NCBI GenBank assembly: GCA_024277525.1
Contig: JAJRUZ010000065.1
Coordinates: 1 to 64,000 of the forward strand
DNA from: Caldifarciminota bacterium
Lineage (GTDB): Bacteria > Hydrothermota > Hydrothermia > Hydrothermales > JAJRUZ01
Direction of reading: 5' to 3'
Length of the DNA stretch: 64,000 nt
Part shown: piece after piece, positions 55,520-64,000 of the stretch
Layout of the letters: each line of letters opens with the position of its first letter
Numbering within the stretch: position 1 is the first letter of the stretch
The notes under the pieces: model-generated
Told to the model about the DNA's origin: nothing
Database searches by the model: none
The model's input: only the letters and a program-made list of their open reading frames with translations
Program-made: the position numbers and the translations under genes

Positions 55520-56341
55520 TTATTTTCTCCTTTTGATTATGAATCTATTTGAGGGTTTCCTGGGATTTCTTGTTTTTTTACCTTTTGCAATTTTACCCCA
55601 GGGTGTCTTTGGGATTTTACCTTTCGTTCTCCCTTCACCGCCTCCATGAGGATGGTCAACAGGATTCATTGCAGTCCCTCTTACATGCGGTTTTCTTCCG
55701 AGCCATCTTGTCCTTCCTGCTTTCCCGATTACAATATTCTCATTGTCAATATTTGAAACCCTGCCTATTGTGGCAAGACATTTTACATTTATAAGTCTTA
55801 CTTCACCCGATGGTAATTGAACATGTGCATATTTTCCCTCTTTTGCAAGAATAACAGCTGCGGTACCGGCTGCTCTCACAAGCTGTCCCCCTCTTCCGGG
55901 TACAAGTTCTATATTATGAATCTCCATACCTTCGGGAATTTCCGCGAGCGGTAAAGTGTTTCCTACTTTCAAAGGAGAACCGGGTCCTGATACGATCTCA
56001 TCACCCACTTTTAATCCCTCGGGTGCAATTATATATCTTTTTTCACCGTCTTTGTAAACAAGAAGGGCTATTCTCGCTGTCCTGTTAGGGTCATACTCTA
56101 TGCTCAATACCTTTGCAGGTACTCCGAATTTTTCCCTTCTGAAATCAATAATTCTATATAATCTTTTATGTCCGCCTCCCCTGAATCTTACGGTTGTTCT
56201 CCCTTGATTGTTTCTTCCACCGGTTTTTTTCAAAGGCTCTGTTAAACTCTTTTCCGGCTCTGTTTTTGTAATTTCATCAAAAGTAAAACCCGTCATAAAT
56301 CTTCTTGAAGGAGTAACCGGTCTGTATTTTTTAATTCCCAT
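55520..56341 (-). CDS. rplB: Ribosomal protein L2
   Basis: 273 aa from the ATG at 56341; GGGAGG and AAAAGGA lie just upstream, and a TTG 15 nt further up is less likely. Contains [15 protein letters not shown]-like N-domain, LRAAGTAA (here [15 protein letters not shown]), and the catalytic-centre [18 protein letters not shown]. Its start overlaps the end of rplW by 49 nt, which is unusually large. Confidence 0.96.
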   Translation of the reverse strand: MGIKKYRPVTPSRRFMTGFTFDEITKTEPEKSLTEPLKKTGGRNNQGRTTVRFRGGGHKRLYRIIDFRREKFGVPAKVLSIEYDPNRTARIALLVYKDGEKRYIIAPEGLKVGDEIVSGPGSPLKVGNTLPLAEIPEGMEIHNIELVPGRGGQLVRAAGTAAVILAKEGKYAHVQLPSGEVRLINVKCLATIGRVSNIDNENIVIGKAGRTRWLGRKPHVRGTAMNPVDHPHGGGEGRTKGKIPKTPWGKIAKGKKTRNPRKPSNRFIIKRRK

Positions 56342-56658
56342 TCCTTTTCCTCCCAAACCCCTTCATAAAGAGGAATTGATTCACCTTCTTTCAATTTAAC
56401 ATATGCTTTTTTCCAAGAGGAAGTTCTACCGTAAAGGCGATGTCTTAATCTTCTGGGTTTGGGCTTTACATTGAGAGTTCTCACCTTTTCAACTTTTACT
56501 TTATATAAAGTTTCTATTGCCCATTTTATTTCCTTTTTATTCGCATCTTTTGCAACCCTGAAAATATACTGATTGTATTTTCCCCTCAAAAAGGATGCCT
56601 TTTCTGTTATAACCGGAGCAATCACTATATCATAAGGTGATTTATTCAATGTTATCAC
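56293..56658 (-). CDS. rplW: Ribosomal protein L23
   Basis: 121 aa. Core [46 protein letters not shown] and [28 protein letters not shown]. After residue about 95, where L23 usually ends, a charged tail ([24 protein letters not shown]) extends into the rplB start. L23 sits at the tunnel exit and docks SRP and trigger factor. Overlaps rplD by 17 nt. Confidence 0.94.
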   Translation of the reverse strand: MITLNKSPYDIVIAPVITEKASFLRGKYNQYIFRVAKDANKKEIKWAIETLYKVKVEKVRTLNVKPKPRRLRHRLYGRTSSWKKAYVKLKEGESIPLYEGVWEEKEWELKNTDRLLLQEDL

Positions 56659-57280
56659 CTCCCCTTATTTTTAAAAACTCCTCAAAACCTTTTGAGGAAA
56701 AGAGGATATAATGGGAATTCAATACCTGATAGGCATTTACATCAACTGCTCTTGTATAAAAAATCTTTTCAAGATTTCGGAATGCAAGAAATTTATCCCT
56801 CTCGTTATCAGCAAACAGGAGTAAAACTTTTTCACCGTTAAGACCGAGGTTTGAAAGAACTTTTTTACCTTCTTTTGCCCTGGGTTCTATATTTTCTATG
56901 CCTTCCAGTATTTTAATTCTGCTCTCTTTTGCCCTGTCACTTAAAGCACAGAAGAGTGCTTTAAGTTTTGCTTTATAAGGCATTTTTATTGAAAAATCCC
57001 TTGGTTTCGGACCGAAAATAACACCGCCTCCCCTCCAAATCGGGGACCTTATGGAACCGTGTCTTGCCCTCCCTAATCCTTTCTGTCTCCAAGGTTTTCT
57101 GCCTCCGCCTCTTACTTCTCCCCTGGTCTTTGTGCTTGCGGTTCCTCTCCTCTCTCTTGATAAATAATATTTAACAGCGAGCCAGAGGAGATGGACATTG
57201 GGTTTTAACCCGAAAATTTTTTCGGGTAATTTCCTTTCTCCTACTTCATTACCGTTTATATCGAAAATTTTTGCCTTCAT
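56642..57280 (-). CDS. rplD: Ribosomal protein L4
   Basis: 212 aa. The tunnel loop is clear: [53 protein letters not shown] (about 45-97), then the C-terminal globular part. L4 can also repress the S10 operon in some bacteria. Overlaps rplC by 4 nt. Confidence 0.96.
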   Translation of the reverse strand: MKAKIFDINGNEVGERKLPEKIFGLKPNVHLLWLAVKYYLSRERRGTASTKTRGEVRGGGRKPWRQKGLGRARHGSIRSPIWRGGGVIFGPKPRDFSIKMPYKAKLKALFCALSDRAKESRIKILEGIENIEPRAKEGKKVLSNLGLNGEKVLLLFADNERDKFLAFRNLEKIFYTRAVDVNAYQVLNSHYILFSSKGFEEFLKIRGGDNIE

Positions 57281-57930
57281 TTGACTTTCACTTCATATCT
57301 TTTAGCACTTCTCACAACAACGACTCCTCCTTTGGGACCCGGAACAGAACCCTTAACACCGATGATTTTATTTTCCGGATCTACATAAATAACGGTAAGA
57401 TTAATTACTGTCTCTTTTTCATTTCCGTAATGACCCGCCATCTTTTTTCCCTTCCATACCCTTCCGGGATCGGTAGTCTGTCCGATGGAACCCGGTCTCC
57501 TGTGGGACATTGAACCGTGAGAATCCGGACCTCCGCCAAAATCCCACCTCTTCATTACACCCGCAAATCCCCTTCCTTTTGTATAACCGGAAACATCTAT
57601 TTTTTCTCCGATTTGAAAAATATCCGGCTTAATTTCTTCACCGATTTTAAAAATCTGGGGATCAAACTCACCCCTCACTTCCTTTATAACCTCGGCAGGA
57701 TAATAATCTCTTTCTCCGAATACTTTTTGAAATTCACCTAAGAGGGGTTTTTTAATCTTGTTTTTTTTCTTTTTTCCCATGCAGAGTTTAAGAGCAGAAT
57801 AACCGTCTTTTTCCTTTGTTCTATGGGCAAGTACATATACATTATCCACGAGTAAAAGTGTGCAAGCACATATCTCATCCTGATAGGGGATCTGCGTCAT
57901 ACCGATTTTTTTAGCAAGTAATGCTTTCAT
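57277..57930 (-). CDS. rplC: Ribosomal protein L3
   Basis: 217 aa. KIGMTQI near the start, [55 protein letters not shown] containing the glutamine that is methylated in many bacteria, and [15 protein letters not shown]. Overlaps rpsJ by 4 nt. Confidence 0.97.
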   Translation of the reverse strand: MKALLAKKIGMTQIPYQDEICACTLLLVDNVYVLAHRTKEKDGYSALKLCMGKKKKNKIKKPLLGEFQKVFGERDYYPAEVIKEVRGEFDPQIFKIGEEIKPDIFQIGEKIDVSGYTKGRGFAGVMKRWDFGGGPDSHGSMSHRRPGSIGQTTDPGRVWKGKKMAGHYGNEKETVINLTVIYVDPENKIIGVKGSVPGPKGGVVVVRSAKRYEVKVK

Positions 57931-58250
57931 TTCTCCACACTGACTTCAATTTTCACATCAACTCCCGCGGGCAGGTCCAATTTTGAAAGTTTTTCAACAG
58001 TTTCTTGAGTCGGATTTATAATTTCAATCAACCTCTTATGAATTGAATACCAGAATTGTTCCCTTGACCTTTTATGGACATGAGGACTTCTTATAACACT
58101 TATCAATGTCCTTTTTGTAGGTAAAGGAATAGGACCTCTTACATCCGCTCCTGTCCCTCTTGCAGTTAATGCAATCCTTTTTGCGGATTTTTCCACAAGT
58201 CTCGGATCATAACCCTTGAGTTTTATTCTTATTTTTTCTGTAAGAGGCAT
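57927..58250 (-). CDS. rpsJ: Ribosomal protein S10
   Basis: 107 aa. [50 protein letters not shown] and [11 protein letters not shown] are diagnostic. In many bacteria also part of the transcription antitermination complex. Starts one base after the aspartic protease gene ends. Confidence 0.97.
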   Translation of the reverse strand: MPLTEKIRIKLKGYDPRLVEKSAKRIALTARGTGADVRGPIPLPTKRTLISVIRSPHVHKRSREQFWYSIHKRLIEIINPTQETVEKLSKLDLPAGVDVKIEVSVEK

Positions 58251-58251
58251 C

Positions 58252-58653
58252 TTAATTTTTGAGTGTATTTAAAAGGATTTCAACCATGGGCATTTCAGGG
58301 GATCTCGGATTCGGTATCACTTTCCTTGCAACAGGATCAACTATTAAATCAAGTTGTTCAAGAATGATTTGACCGAGAAGCGGCTGGGAATCTGGTGGTT
58401 CGGCAAGCACATCAAATTCTCCTGCCCTCCCGCAAATTTCCACCGTCACCACTCCATATACGGATTTTATTTCTGTTTTATTATTAGCATATCTTACTAC
58501 AACTTCCCTCATCTTTTTCAGCCCTAATTCTTTCACAATATTCTCCGGCAATACAAGCATAGTAGCACCGGTATCAATCACTGCTTCCAACTCAACTGTC
58601 TTCTCCGGCTCAAAAAGGTTTTTAACCTTTATTTTTTCGGTTATTTTTCCCAT
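58252..58653 (-). CDS. Retropepsin-like clan AA aspartic protease (S10 copy)
   Basis: 133 aa. The catalytic D27-T28-G29 lies in LEAVIDTGATMLVLP, with the retropepsin second element LLGQIILEQLDLIVD (about 91-105). Retropepsins of this size act as homodimers. No signal peptide or membrane segment, so cytosolic. Placed between tuf (6-nt gap) and rpsJ (1-nt gap), so it is produced with translation proteins. A paralogue with about half identical residues by eye lies between rpsL and rpsG (62596). Substrate unknown; protein maturation or quality control is a guess. Confidence 0.8.
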   Translation of the reverse strand: MGKITEKIKVKNLFEPEKTVELEAVIDTGATMLVLPENIVKELGLKKMREVVVRYANNKTEIKSVYGVVTVEICGRAGEFDVLAEPPDSQPLLGQIILEQLDLIVDPVARKVIPNPRSPEMPMVEILLNTLKN

Positions 58654-58659
58654 CAGAAA

Positions 58660-59874
58660 TCATTCAATAATTTCTGTTACAACACCTGCTCCGACAGTTC
58701 TTCCTCCTTCACGGATAGCAAATCTTAACTCCTTCTCAAGAGCAACAGGATACATAAGTTCCACTTCAAGATTAACATGGTCACCGGGCATCACCATCTC
58801 CCTTCCTTCAGGAAGTTTTATTGTACCTGTTACATCCGTTGTTCTGAAATAAAACTGAGGTTTATATCCGGAGAAGAAAGGAGTATGTCTTCCGCCTTCC
58901 TCCTTTGTTAAGACATAAACTTCTGCTTTAAATTTTGTGTGAGGGGTTATAGAACCGGGTTTTGCCAAAACCATTCCCCTTTCAACCTCATCTTTTCCTA
59001 TTCCTCTTAAAAGGATTCCTACATTATCTCCTGCCCTTGCCTCATCAAGAATTTTTCTGAACATCTCAATTGATGTCGCAACCGTTTTCCTTGTAGGACC
59101 GAATCCTACAATTTCAACCTCTTCTCCGGGCTTCAAAACTCCCCTCTCTACCCTTCCCGTTACAACGGTTCCACGACCCGTAATTGAGAAAATATCCTCA
59201 ATTGCCATTAAGAAAGGCTTATCAATTTCCCTAACAGGGTCAGGGATATAATTATCCATTGCATCAAGAAGATTCCATATTGAGGAACAATGCTCACATT
59301 CCCTTTTTCCGCATCCGCATTTGAGGGCATTAAGGGCACTTCCCCTTACTACGGGAACATCATTACCGGGAAACTCATACTTGGTTAATAATTCTCTCAC
59401 TTCCTCTTCAACCAAATCCACAATCTCCGGATCATCAACCGCATCGGTCTTGTTCACATAAACAACAATATAAGGCACATTAACCTGTCTTGCAAGAAGC
59501 ACATGCTCTCTTGTCTGAGGCATCACAGAATCAACCGCTGAAACAACAAGAATTGAACCGTCCATCTGAGCAGCACCCGTAATCATATTCTTGATGTAAT
59601 CGTGGTGTCCGGGACAGTCAATATGCGCATAATGCCTTTTTTCTGTCTCGTATTCAACATGTGCAAGGTTAACAGTTAAAATTTTTGTTTCATCCCTTCT
59701 GAACAATTTGACATCTGCCTTTGCAACCTGTTCATAATCCTGTTCTTCCGCGAGTCCGTGCTTGGCAAGAACCTTTGTAATTGCAGCAGTGAGCGTTGTC
59801 TTACCATGGTCAATATGACCGATGGTTCCTACATTTACATGCGGTTTTTTCCTTTCAAACTTGGGTTTACTCAT
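58660..59874 (-). CDS. tuf: Elongation factor Tu (divergent switch I, Cys4 insertion)
   Basis: 404 aa. P loop GHIDHGKT (19-26), DCPGH (87-91) and NKTD (141-144) are normal, as are domains 2 and 3. Two oddities. The universal RGITI of switch I is replaced by KILTV within [15 protein letters not shown] (59-72), keeping the Mg-binding Thr and about five residues longer. A C186-x-C188-x4-C193-x2-C196 insertion ([11 protein letters not shown]) could bind zinc. Planctomycete EF-Tu, as I recall it, has a similar RRDxTK-type switch. Leader has a T-arm-like hairpin and no Shine-Dalgarno site. Confidence 0.95.
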   Translation of the reverse strand: MSKPKFERKKPHVNVGTIGHIDHGKTTLTAAITKVLAKHGLAEEQDYEQVAKADVKLFRRDETKILTVNLAHVEYETEKRHYAHIDCPGHHDYIKNMITGAAQMDGSILVVSAVDSVMPQTREHVLLARQVNVPYIVVYVNKTDAVDDPEIVDLVEEEVRELLTKYEFPGNDVPVVRGSALNALKCGCGKRECEHCSSIWNLLDAMDNYIPDPVREIDKPFLMAIEDIFSITGRGTVVTGRVERGVLKPGEEVEIVGFGPTRKTVATSIEMFRKILDEARAGDNVGILLRGIGKDEVERGMVLAKPGSITPHTKFKAEVYVLTKEEGGRHTPFFSGYKPQFYFRTTDVTGTIKLPEGREMVMPGDHVNLEVELMYPVALEKELRFAIREGGRTVGAGVVTEIIE

Positions 59875-59897
59875 TTTTAATTTTCATTTTTTAAAAG

Positions 59898-59910
59898 GGG
59901 GTTTGAACCC
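59898..59910 (-). promoter_or_regulatory. T-arm-like hairpin upstream of tuf
   Basis: Minus strand GGG, loop TTCAAAC, CCC; exact TTCRANY loop. 23 nt before the ATG, in the 86-bp gap between fusA and tuf. The sequence from hairpin to ATG is A-rich without a Shine-Dalgarno site. Confidence 0.6.
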
Positions 59911-59944
59911 AACGCGTAAACTTCCCTCTCCCCTTTCTGGGGGT

Positions 59945-59950
59945 ATTATA
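59945..59950 (-). promoter_or_regulatory. Possible tuf promoter -10 element
   Basis: Minus strand TATAAT just downstream of the fusA stop; no good -35 at 16-18 nt, so an internal promoter is only possible. It would give a 65-nt leader including a GGGGAGAGGG stretch and the T-arm-like hairpin. Confidence 0.4.
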
Positions 59951-59960
59951 AAAATATATT

Positions 59961-62009
59961 TTAATCTAAAAAATCCTTTTTTTCAAGTTTTAATGGTTTA
60001 AATTTTGAAATTTTCATCCACAAACTTGCCCTTCCTTTGGTATGAGACCTCAATGTGGTAGCGTAACCAAAAGTGTTTTTAAGAGGCATTTCAGCTCTTA
60101 TTTTCATCCAGCCTGTCGCCTCATCAATTCCCTGTTCCAGAATATCTGCCTCCCTTTGAGTGAGGTCCTGAATCACATTTCCGACATATTCTTGGGGAAC
60201 ATTTATTTCCACATAAGAATAAGGTTCAAGAATTTGAGGCTCTGCATTATTTATCGCCTCCTTACCCGCTTCAATTATTCCCAATCTTAAACCGATAGAA
60301 CTTGTTTTTTCAATATTATACACTTTTTCAAGAATTATTTTCACATTAATGAGCGGATAACCCATCAAAGGACCGAACTCAAGAACCTCGTTTAAGGAAT
60401 TGAGTGCCACTTCCCTCATTTCCTCTGCCAGATTCATATTCTCATTTATGAAAATCTCGTTTCTCATAAGGTCCTTAAGAGGTAAAACTTTTATCTTTAC
60501 TTTACCGTAATGTTCCTCACCACCTATTGTTTTTTTCACTTCTTTTATAGACTCTCCCTCTTTTATAATGCTTTCTCTGTAATGAACTTGGGGTTTAAGC
60601 GCCCTGAAACTCAAATTATAATCCCTTCTCAATCTGTCAAGTATTATATCAAGATGGAGTTCTCCCATACCGGATATTATTATCTGTCCTGATTCTTCAT
60701 CAATTTTTAATTTAAATGTGGGATCCTCTTCCATCATCCATTTAAGTCGCTCCTCCAGCTTAGGAAGGTCCCTTGAGGAAACGGGCTCGATTGCCTGTGA
60801 AACCACAGGTTCCGGAAAGAGCATTTCTTCATATAAAATAGGATTTTCATATTCACACAGAGTATCACCTGTTCTTAGATTTTTGGGTCCAACAATACCC
60901 ACTATTTCACCGCATATTGCCTCTTTAAGTGCTTTTCTTCTGTTTGCATGTAATCTGTATAATCTTTGTATTCTCGCTATTTCTTTTGTTCTGGGATTAT
61001 ATATTTTATTTCCCTGTTTTAATGTCCCTGAATATATTCTCAGATAGCATAATTTCCCCATGTCCTCAAAAATCTGTATTTTAAAAACAACACCGCTGAA
61101 GGGTTCTTCTGGAGAAGGTTTTCTTTCTATCAATATCTGTTTTAAAGGGTCTTTTCCCTGAATTTTACCTCTGTCAAGAGGTGAAGGAAGATAGAAACAG
61201 ATACCATCAAGCAAGGGTTGTATTCCTTTATTTTTCAATGCACTCCCTATAAAGACCGGTAAGAATAATTTTTCAAGAACACCTTTTCTTATCAAGTTAT
61301 GAAGTTTTTCAGAATTAACAAAGCCCTTTTCATAGAATTCATCAGCAACACTTTCGTCTAATTCCGAAAGGGTAATTATCATTTCCTCGTAATATTTAAT
61401 TGCTTCTTCCGGAAGATTATTTATTTCGTATTCTGAAAAGGAGAGCCCCATTTCATCCTTATCCCATAAAATCTTTTTAAATTCCACAAAGTGATAAACG
61501 CCTTTAAATTCTGATTCAATTCCGACCGGCCATTCAAGCAAAAGCGGTTTAATTTTAAGTTTCCTTTCTATATGATCAATGACTCTTAGATGATCGGCAC
61601 CCTGTCTATCCATTTTGTTAATAAAAGCAATCCTCGGAACATTAAATTTTTCTGCCTGACGCCAGATTGTTTCTGATTGAGGTTCAACTCCTTCAACAGC
61701 CGAGAATATTATCACAAGACCGTCAAGAATCCTCAAAGACCTCTCCACCTCAGCAGTAAAGTCCACATGTCCGGGTGTATCAACAATATGAATAATGTAA
61801 CTTTTCCATTCACAAAAAGTTGCTGCTGCCTGAATCGTGATCCCCCTCTCTTTTTCCTGAATCATGTAATCCATAGTCGCGGTTCCTTCATCCACTTCCC
61901 CCATCCTGTGAATTCTTTGTGTGTAAAAAAGAACACGTTCAGTAGTGGTGGTTTTTCCTGCATCAATATGAGCAGCAAAACCGATATTTCTGATTTTGCT
62001 TAAATCCAT
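59961..62009 (-). CDS. fusA: Elongation factor G
   Basis: 682 aa. P loop AHIDAGKTTTTE, intact switch I ERGITIQAAATF (in contrast to EF-Tu here), DTPGHVDF, NKMDRQGAD, then domains II-V ending in KGRASLWMKISKFKPL. Moves tRNA-mRNA through the ribosome. 81 nt below rpsG; standard str operon order. Confidence 0.96.
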   Translation of the reverse strand: MDLSKIRNIGFAAHIDAGKTTTTERVLFYTQRIHRMGEVDEGTATMDYMIQEKERGITIQAAATFCEWKSYIIHIVDTPGHVDFTAEVERSLRILDGLVIIFSAVEGVEPQSETIWRQAEKFNVPRIAFINKMDRQGADHLRVIDHIERKLKIKPLLLEWPVGIESEFKGVYHFVEFKKILWDKDEMGLSFSEYEINNLPEEAIKYYEEMIITLSELDESVADEFYEKGFVNSEKLHNLIRKGVLEKLFLPVFIGSALKNKGIQPLLDGICFYLPSPLDRGKIQGKDPLKQILIERKPSPEEPFSGVVFKIQIFEDMGKLCYLRIYSGTLKQGNKIYNPRTKEIARIQRLYRLHANRRKALKEAICGEIVGIVGPKNLRTGDTLCEYENPILYEEMLFPEPVVSQAIEPVSSRDLPKLEERLKWMMEEDPTFKLKIDEESGQIIISGMGELHLDIILDRLRRDYNLSFRALKPQVHYRESIIKEGESIKEVKKTIGGEEHYGKVKIKVLPLKDLMRNEIFINENMNLAEEMREVALNSLNEVLEFGPLMGYPLINVKIILEKVYNIEKTSSIGLRLGIIEAGKEAINNAEPQILEPYSYVEINVPQEYVGNVIQDLTQREADILEQGIDEATGWMKIRAEMPLKNTFGYATTLRSHTKGRASLWMKISKFKPLKLEKKDFLD

Positions 62010-62090
62010 TTCAACTCAGAGGGGAATATTAAGTTATATTTATTTCCTTCGGATTCGCCTTCCTGTCCGGGTGTTTCCTCTCTCATCTCT

Positions 62091-62573
<483 letters not shown>

Positions 62574-62578
62574 TTATT

Positions 62579-62593
62579 AAGGACTTGAACCTT
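62579..62593 (-). promoter_or_regulatory. T-arm-like hairpin upstream of rpsG
   Basis: Minus strand AAGG, loop TTCAAGT, CCTT; exact TTCRANY loop. It begins 2 nt after the protease stop codon, so here the element is inside an operon rather than at a 5' end. Confidence 0.6.
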
Positions 62594-62595
62594 TA

Positions 62596-62976
62596 TCATA
62601 TTAACTCCAATCTCGGAATTTCAGGAGATTCCGGATTCGGGGTAATTACTCTCTCTTTCGGATTAACCACCAAATCAAGGGATTCAAGCACAACTTGACC
62701 TATAAGGGGTTGAGTGCCTTTTTTTTCTTCAATTACTTCAAATATTCCTTCCCTTTCTTTTATTTTTATAAAAACACCTCCGCAAACATTCCTTTTCTCT
62801 ATCCTGTTATCCGCGTATTTTACTTCCACCTCCCTTAATTTTTTTAAATCAAGTTCTTTCACAACATCGGCAGGCAAAGAAGAAAGGGTAGCACCCGTAT
62901 CTATAACTGCTTCTAATTCAATCTCTTTATTATTAAAAGGGGAACGATACTTTACTTTTTCTATAATTTTACCCAT
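62596..62976 (-). CDS. Retropepsin-like clan AA aspartic protease (str copy)
   Basis: 126 aa. Catalytic D26-T27-G28 in LEAVIDTGATLSSLP, second element LIGQVVLESLDLVVN (about 91-105), and a C-terminal NPESPEIP also present in the paralogue at 58252 (NPRSPEMP). No signal peptide. Two-nt gap from rpsL and a 37-nt gap to rpsG containing the T-arm-like hairpin. Both catalytic motifs are intact in both copies, so both are probably active enzymes. Confidence 0.8.
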   Translation of the reverse strand: MGKIIEKVKYRSPFNNKEIELEAVIDTGATLSSLPADVVKELDLKKLREVEVKYADNRIEKRNVCGGVFIKIKEREGIFEVIEEKKGTQPLIGQVVLESLDLVVNPKERVITPNPESPEIPRLELI

Positions 62977-62978
62977 TT

Positions 62979-63359
62979 TTATCCCTCTTTCTTCTTCCTT
63001 TTTGTTCCGTACAGACTTCTTGAGCTTGATCTTCCTTCAACGCCCGCACAATCATAAACTCCTCTTACAATGTGATATTTCACACCGGGAAGGTCTTTAA
63101 CACGTCCGCCCCTAACAAGCACAACAGAGTGCTCCTGAAGATTATGTCCTTCACCCGGGATATAAGCAATTATTTCCCTCCCGTTGGAGAGTCTGACTTT
63201 TGCAACCTTTCGTAATGCGGAATTGGGCTTTTTAGGATTCGTTGTATAAACACGTATGCATACCCCTCTTTTTTGGGGACAGCTTTCGAGTGCAGGACTT
63301 TTGGATTTCCTTTTTTTCGGTTTTCTTCCTTTTTTTACCAGTTGATTAATTGTCGGCAT
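62979..63359 (-). CDS. rpsL: Ribosomal protein S12
   Basis: 126 aa. [12 protein letters not shown], the decoding loop [19 protein letters not shown] and [20 protein letters not shown], including the Asp that is methylthiolated in many bacteria. No streptomycin-resistance-type change at the PKKPNS lysines. First gene of the str operon, behind a promoter (63408-63436) and T-arm-like hairpin; no Shine-Dalgarno site. Confidence 0.97.
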   Translation of the reverse strand: MPTINQLVKKGRKPKKRKSKSPALESCPQKRGVCIRVYTTNPKKPNSALRKVAKVRLSNGREIIAYIPGEGHNLQEHSVVLVRGGRVKDLPGVKYHIVRGVYDCAGVEGRSSSRSLYGTKRKKKEG

Positions 63360-63378
63360 TCAATATCAGTTAAATTTT

Positions 63379-63395
63379 AAAGGGCTTGAACCTTT
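63379..63395 (-). promoter_or_regulatory. T-arm-like hairpin at the 5' end of the str mRNA
   Basis: Minus strand AAAGG, loop TTCAAGC, CCTTT: five perfect base pairs and a 7-nt TTCRANY loop, the exact dimensions of a tRNA T-arm. It begins about 6 nt after the predicted start site and ends 19 nt before the rpsL ATG. Confidence 0.7.
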
Positions 63396-63407
63396 TTTGT
63401 GTTTATA

Positions 63408-63436
63408 ATTATAAAGGTTAAAAATAAAAAAATCAA
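63408..63436 (-). promoter_or_regulatory. str operon promoter
   Basis: Minus strand TTGATT (63431-63436), exactly 17-nt spacer, TATAAT (63408-63413); start site near 63401. It should drive rpsL and the genes below it. Confidence 0.7.
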
Positions 63437-63576
63437 ATCCGACGATTTAAACTGCTTTTCATTCTTTTCATAATTCCGGTGGGAGCGGTATACCCATCAC
63501 AATAATTTATTCTCTTGCAAAAGATTATAAAATTTCAAACCGCATAAATGCGACCGCAAACCCGATAAACCCGATC

Positions 63577-64000
63577 CTATTTCACCACCAATATCTTCCT
63601 TTTCATCTCCTTTCCGTCATATTTCAGGATAAAGAAGTATATTCCTTTATGCGGAAGTTTTCTTCTTATCACAAATTCCTTTTTCGGTTTTTCCGAAATC
63701 ATCATAACCTTCCTCCCGCTTATATCAAAAATCTTCACATCAAGATTTCTTATCCCTTTCCCTTTAATCTCAATCAACTTATCCGATAAACAAGGAACAT
63801 ATAAAAATTTCTTCTGCCATTCATTTTTTCCCTGCACCCCTGATGCAACACTCTCTCCTCCGTCCCATAAAGGCAATATCTTCACCCATCCCTTCTCAGG
63901 ATCATCCTCCTTATCGTATATCTTCGCCTTTATTGAATCAACATTCATCGTCCCCCAATAGTTGTTCCTCGCAAATATCGTATGCGTTGTATTGTTATAA
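63577..64000 (-). CDS. Secreted protein with C-terminal sorting-like domain, 5' part outside the window
   Basis: The frame is open from the window edge: YNNTTHTIFARNNYWGT precedes the first internal Met (63948), so the visible 140 codons are only the C-terminal part. NNYWG resembles turns of right-handed beta-helix proteins. The end (VKIFDISGRKVMMISEK ... HKGIYFFILKYDGKEMKRKILVVK) is a sorting-like beta domain as in the M1 peptidase and jelly-roll proteins. Probably a large surface or extracellular protein. Confidence 0.7.
   Translation of the reverse strand, partial: YNNTTHTIFARNNYWGTMNVDSIKAKIYDKEDDPEKGWVKILPLWDGGESVASGVQGKNEWQKKFLYVPCLSDKLIEIKGKGIRNLDVKIFDISGRKVMMISEKPKKEFVIRRKLPHKGIYFFILKYDGKEMKRKILVVK

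Overview
AT-rich (roughly one third G+C), gene-dense bacterial chromosome. The window carries a complete division/cell-wall (dcw) cluster, a rod-shape (mre) cluster and the str/S10 ribosomal operons. MurE has a DNPR motif typical of meso-diaminopimelate ligases. Three proteins (M1 peptidase, jelly-roll protein, right-edge protein) end in a C-terminal domain resembling type IX secretion sorting domains. Together these suggest an uncultured diderm bacterium with FCB-superphylum affinity, for example a WOR-3-like candidate phylum. That placement is inference; no rRNA gene is present to test it.

Layout. 1-3694: a truncated kelch lipoprotein gene, two methyltransferases and a GT4 glycosyltransferase (surface glycan type). 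3701-18994, minus strand: dcw cluster in canonical order mraZ-rsmH-ftsL-ftsI-murE-murF-mraY-murD-ftsW-murG-murC-murB-ftsQ-ftsA-ftsZ, behind a near-consensus promoter with a three-repeat MraZ operator; murE and murF each carry a one-base frame disruption. 19083-26376: clpC, then plus-strand M1 aminopeptidase, nadK, recN and a CDP-alcohol phosphatidyltransferase. 26725-36121: infC-thrS, a RocA-type dehydrogenase, aldo/keto reductase, a nucleotidyltransferase-fold protein, HAD hydrolase, GNAT protein and a second aldehyde dehydrogenase. 36186-44673: accessory envelope block (truncated DUF4424-like gene, jelly-roll repeat protein with an in-frame stop, FlgT-like, LPP20-like, CsgG-like and DUF4476-like proteins) below a large STAND/BTAD regulator. 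44859-48493: VIT-like transporter, HhH protein, M23 peptidase, a decayed gene. 48770-53605: rodA-mrdA-mreD-mreC-mreB, joined to the end of an S10 operon that stops at rpmC. 53611-63359: rpmC back through rpsJ, tuf, fusA, rpsG, rpsL, with two paralogous retropepsin-like aspartic protease genes inside the operons. 63577-64000: 3' end of a secreted protein gene.

Most striking pattern: eleven short hairpins, all in minus-strand transcript sense, mimic a tRNA T-arm (GG stem, 7-nt UUCRANY-like loop, CC stem). Nine lie 15-27 nt upstream of start codons, including rpsL, rpsG, tuf, infC and ftsZ. They are not parts of tRNA genes. Several of these leaders lack a Shine-Dalgarno sequence, while other genes here look leaderless. 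I consider this hairpin family the best candidate for an undescribed regulatory or translational element. The paired aspartic proteases embedded in the ribosomal operons and the EF-Tu with an unusual switch I are next.
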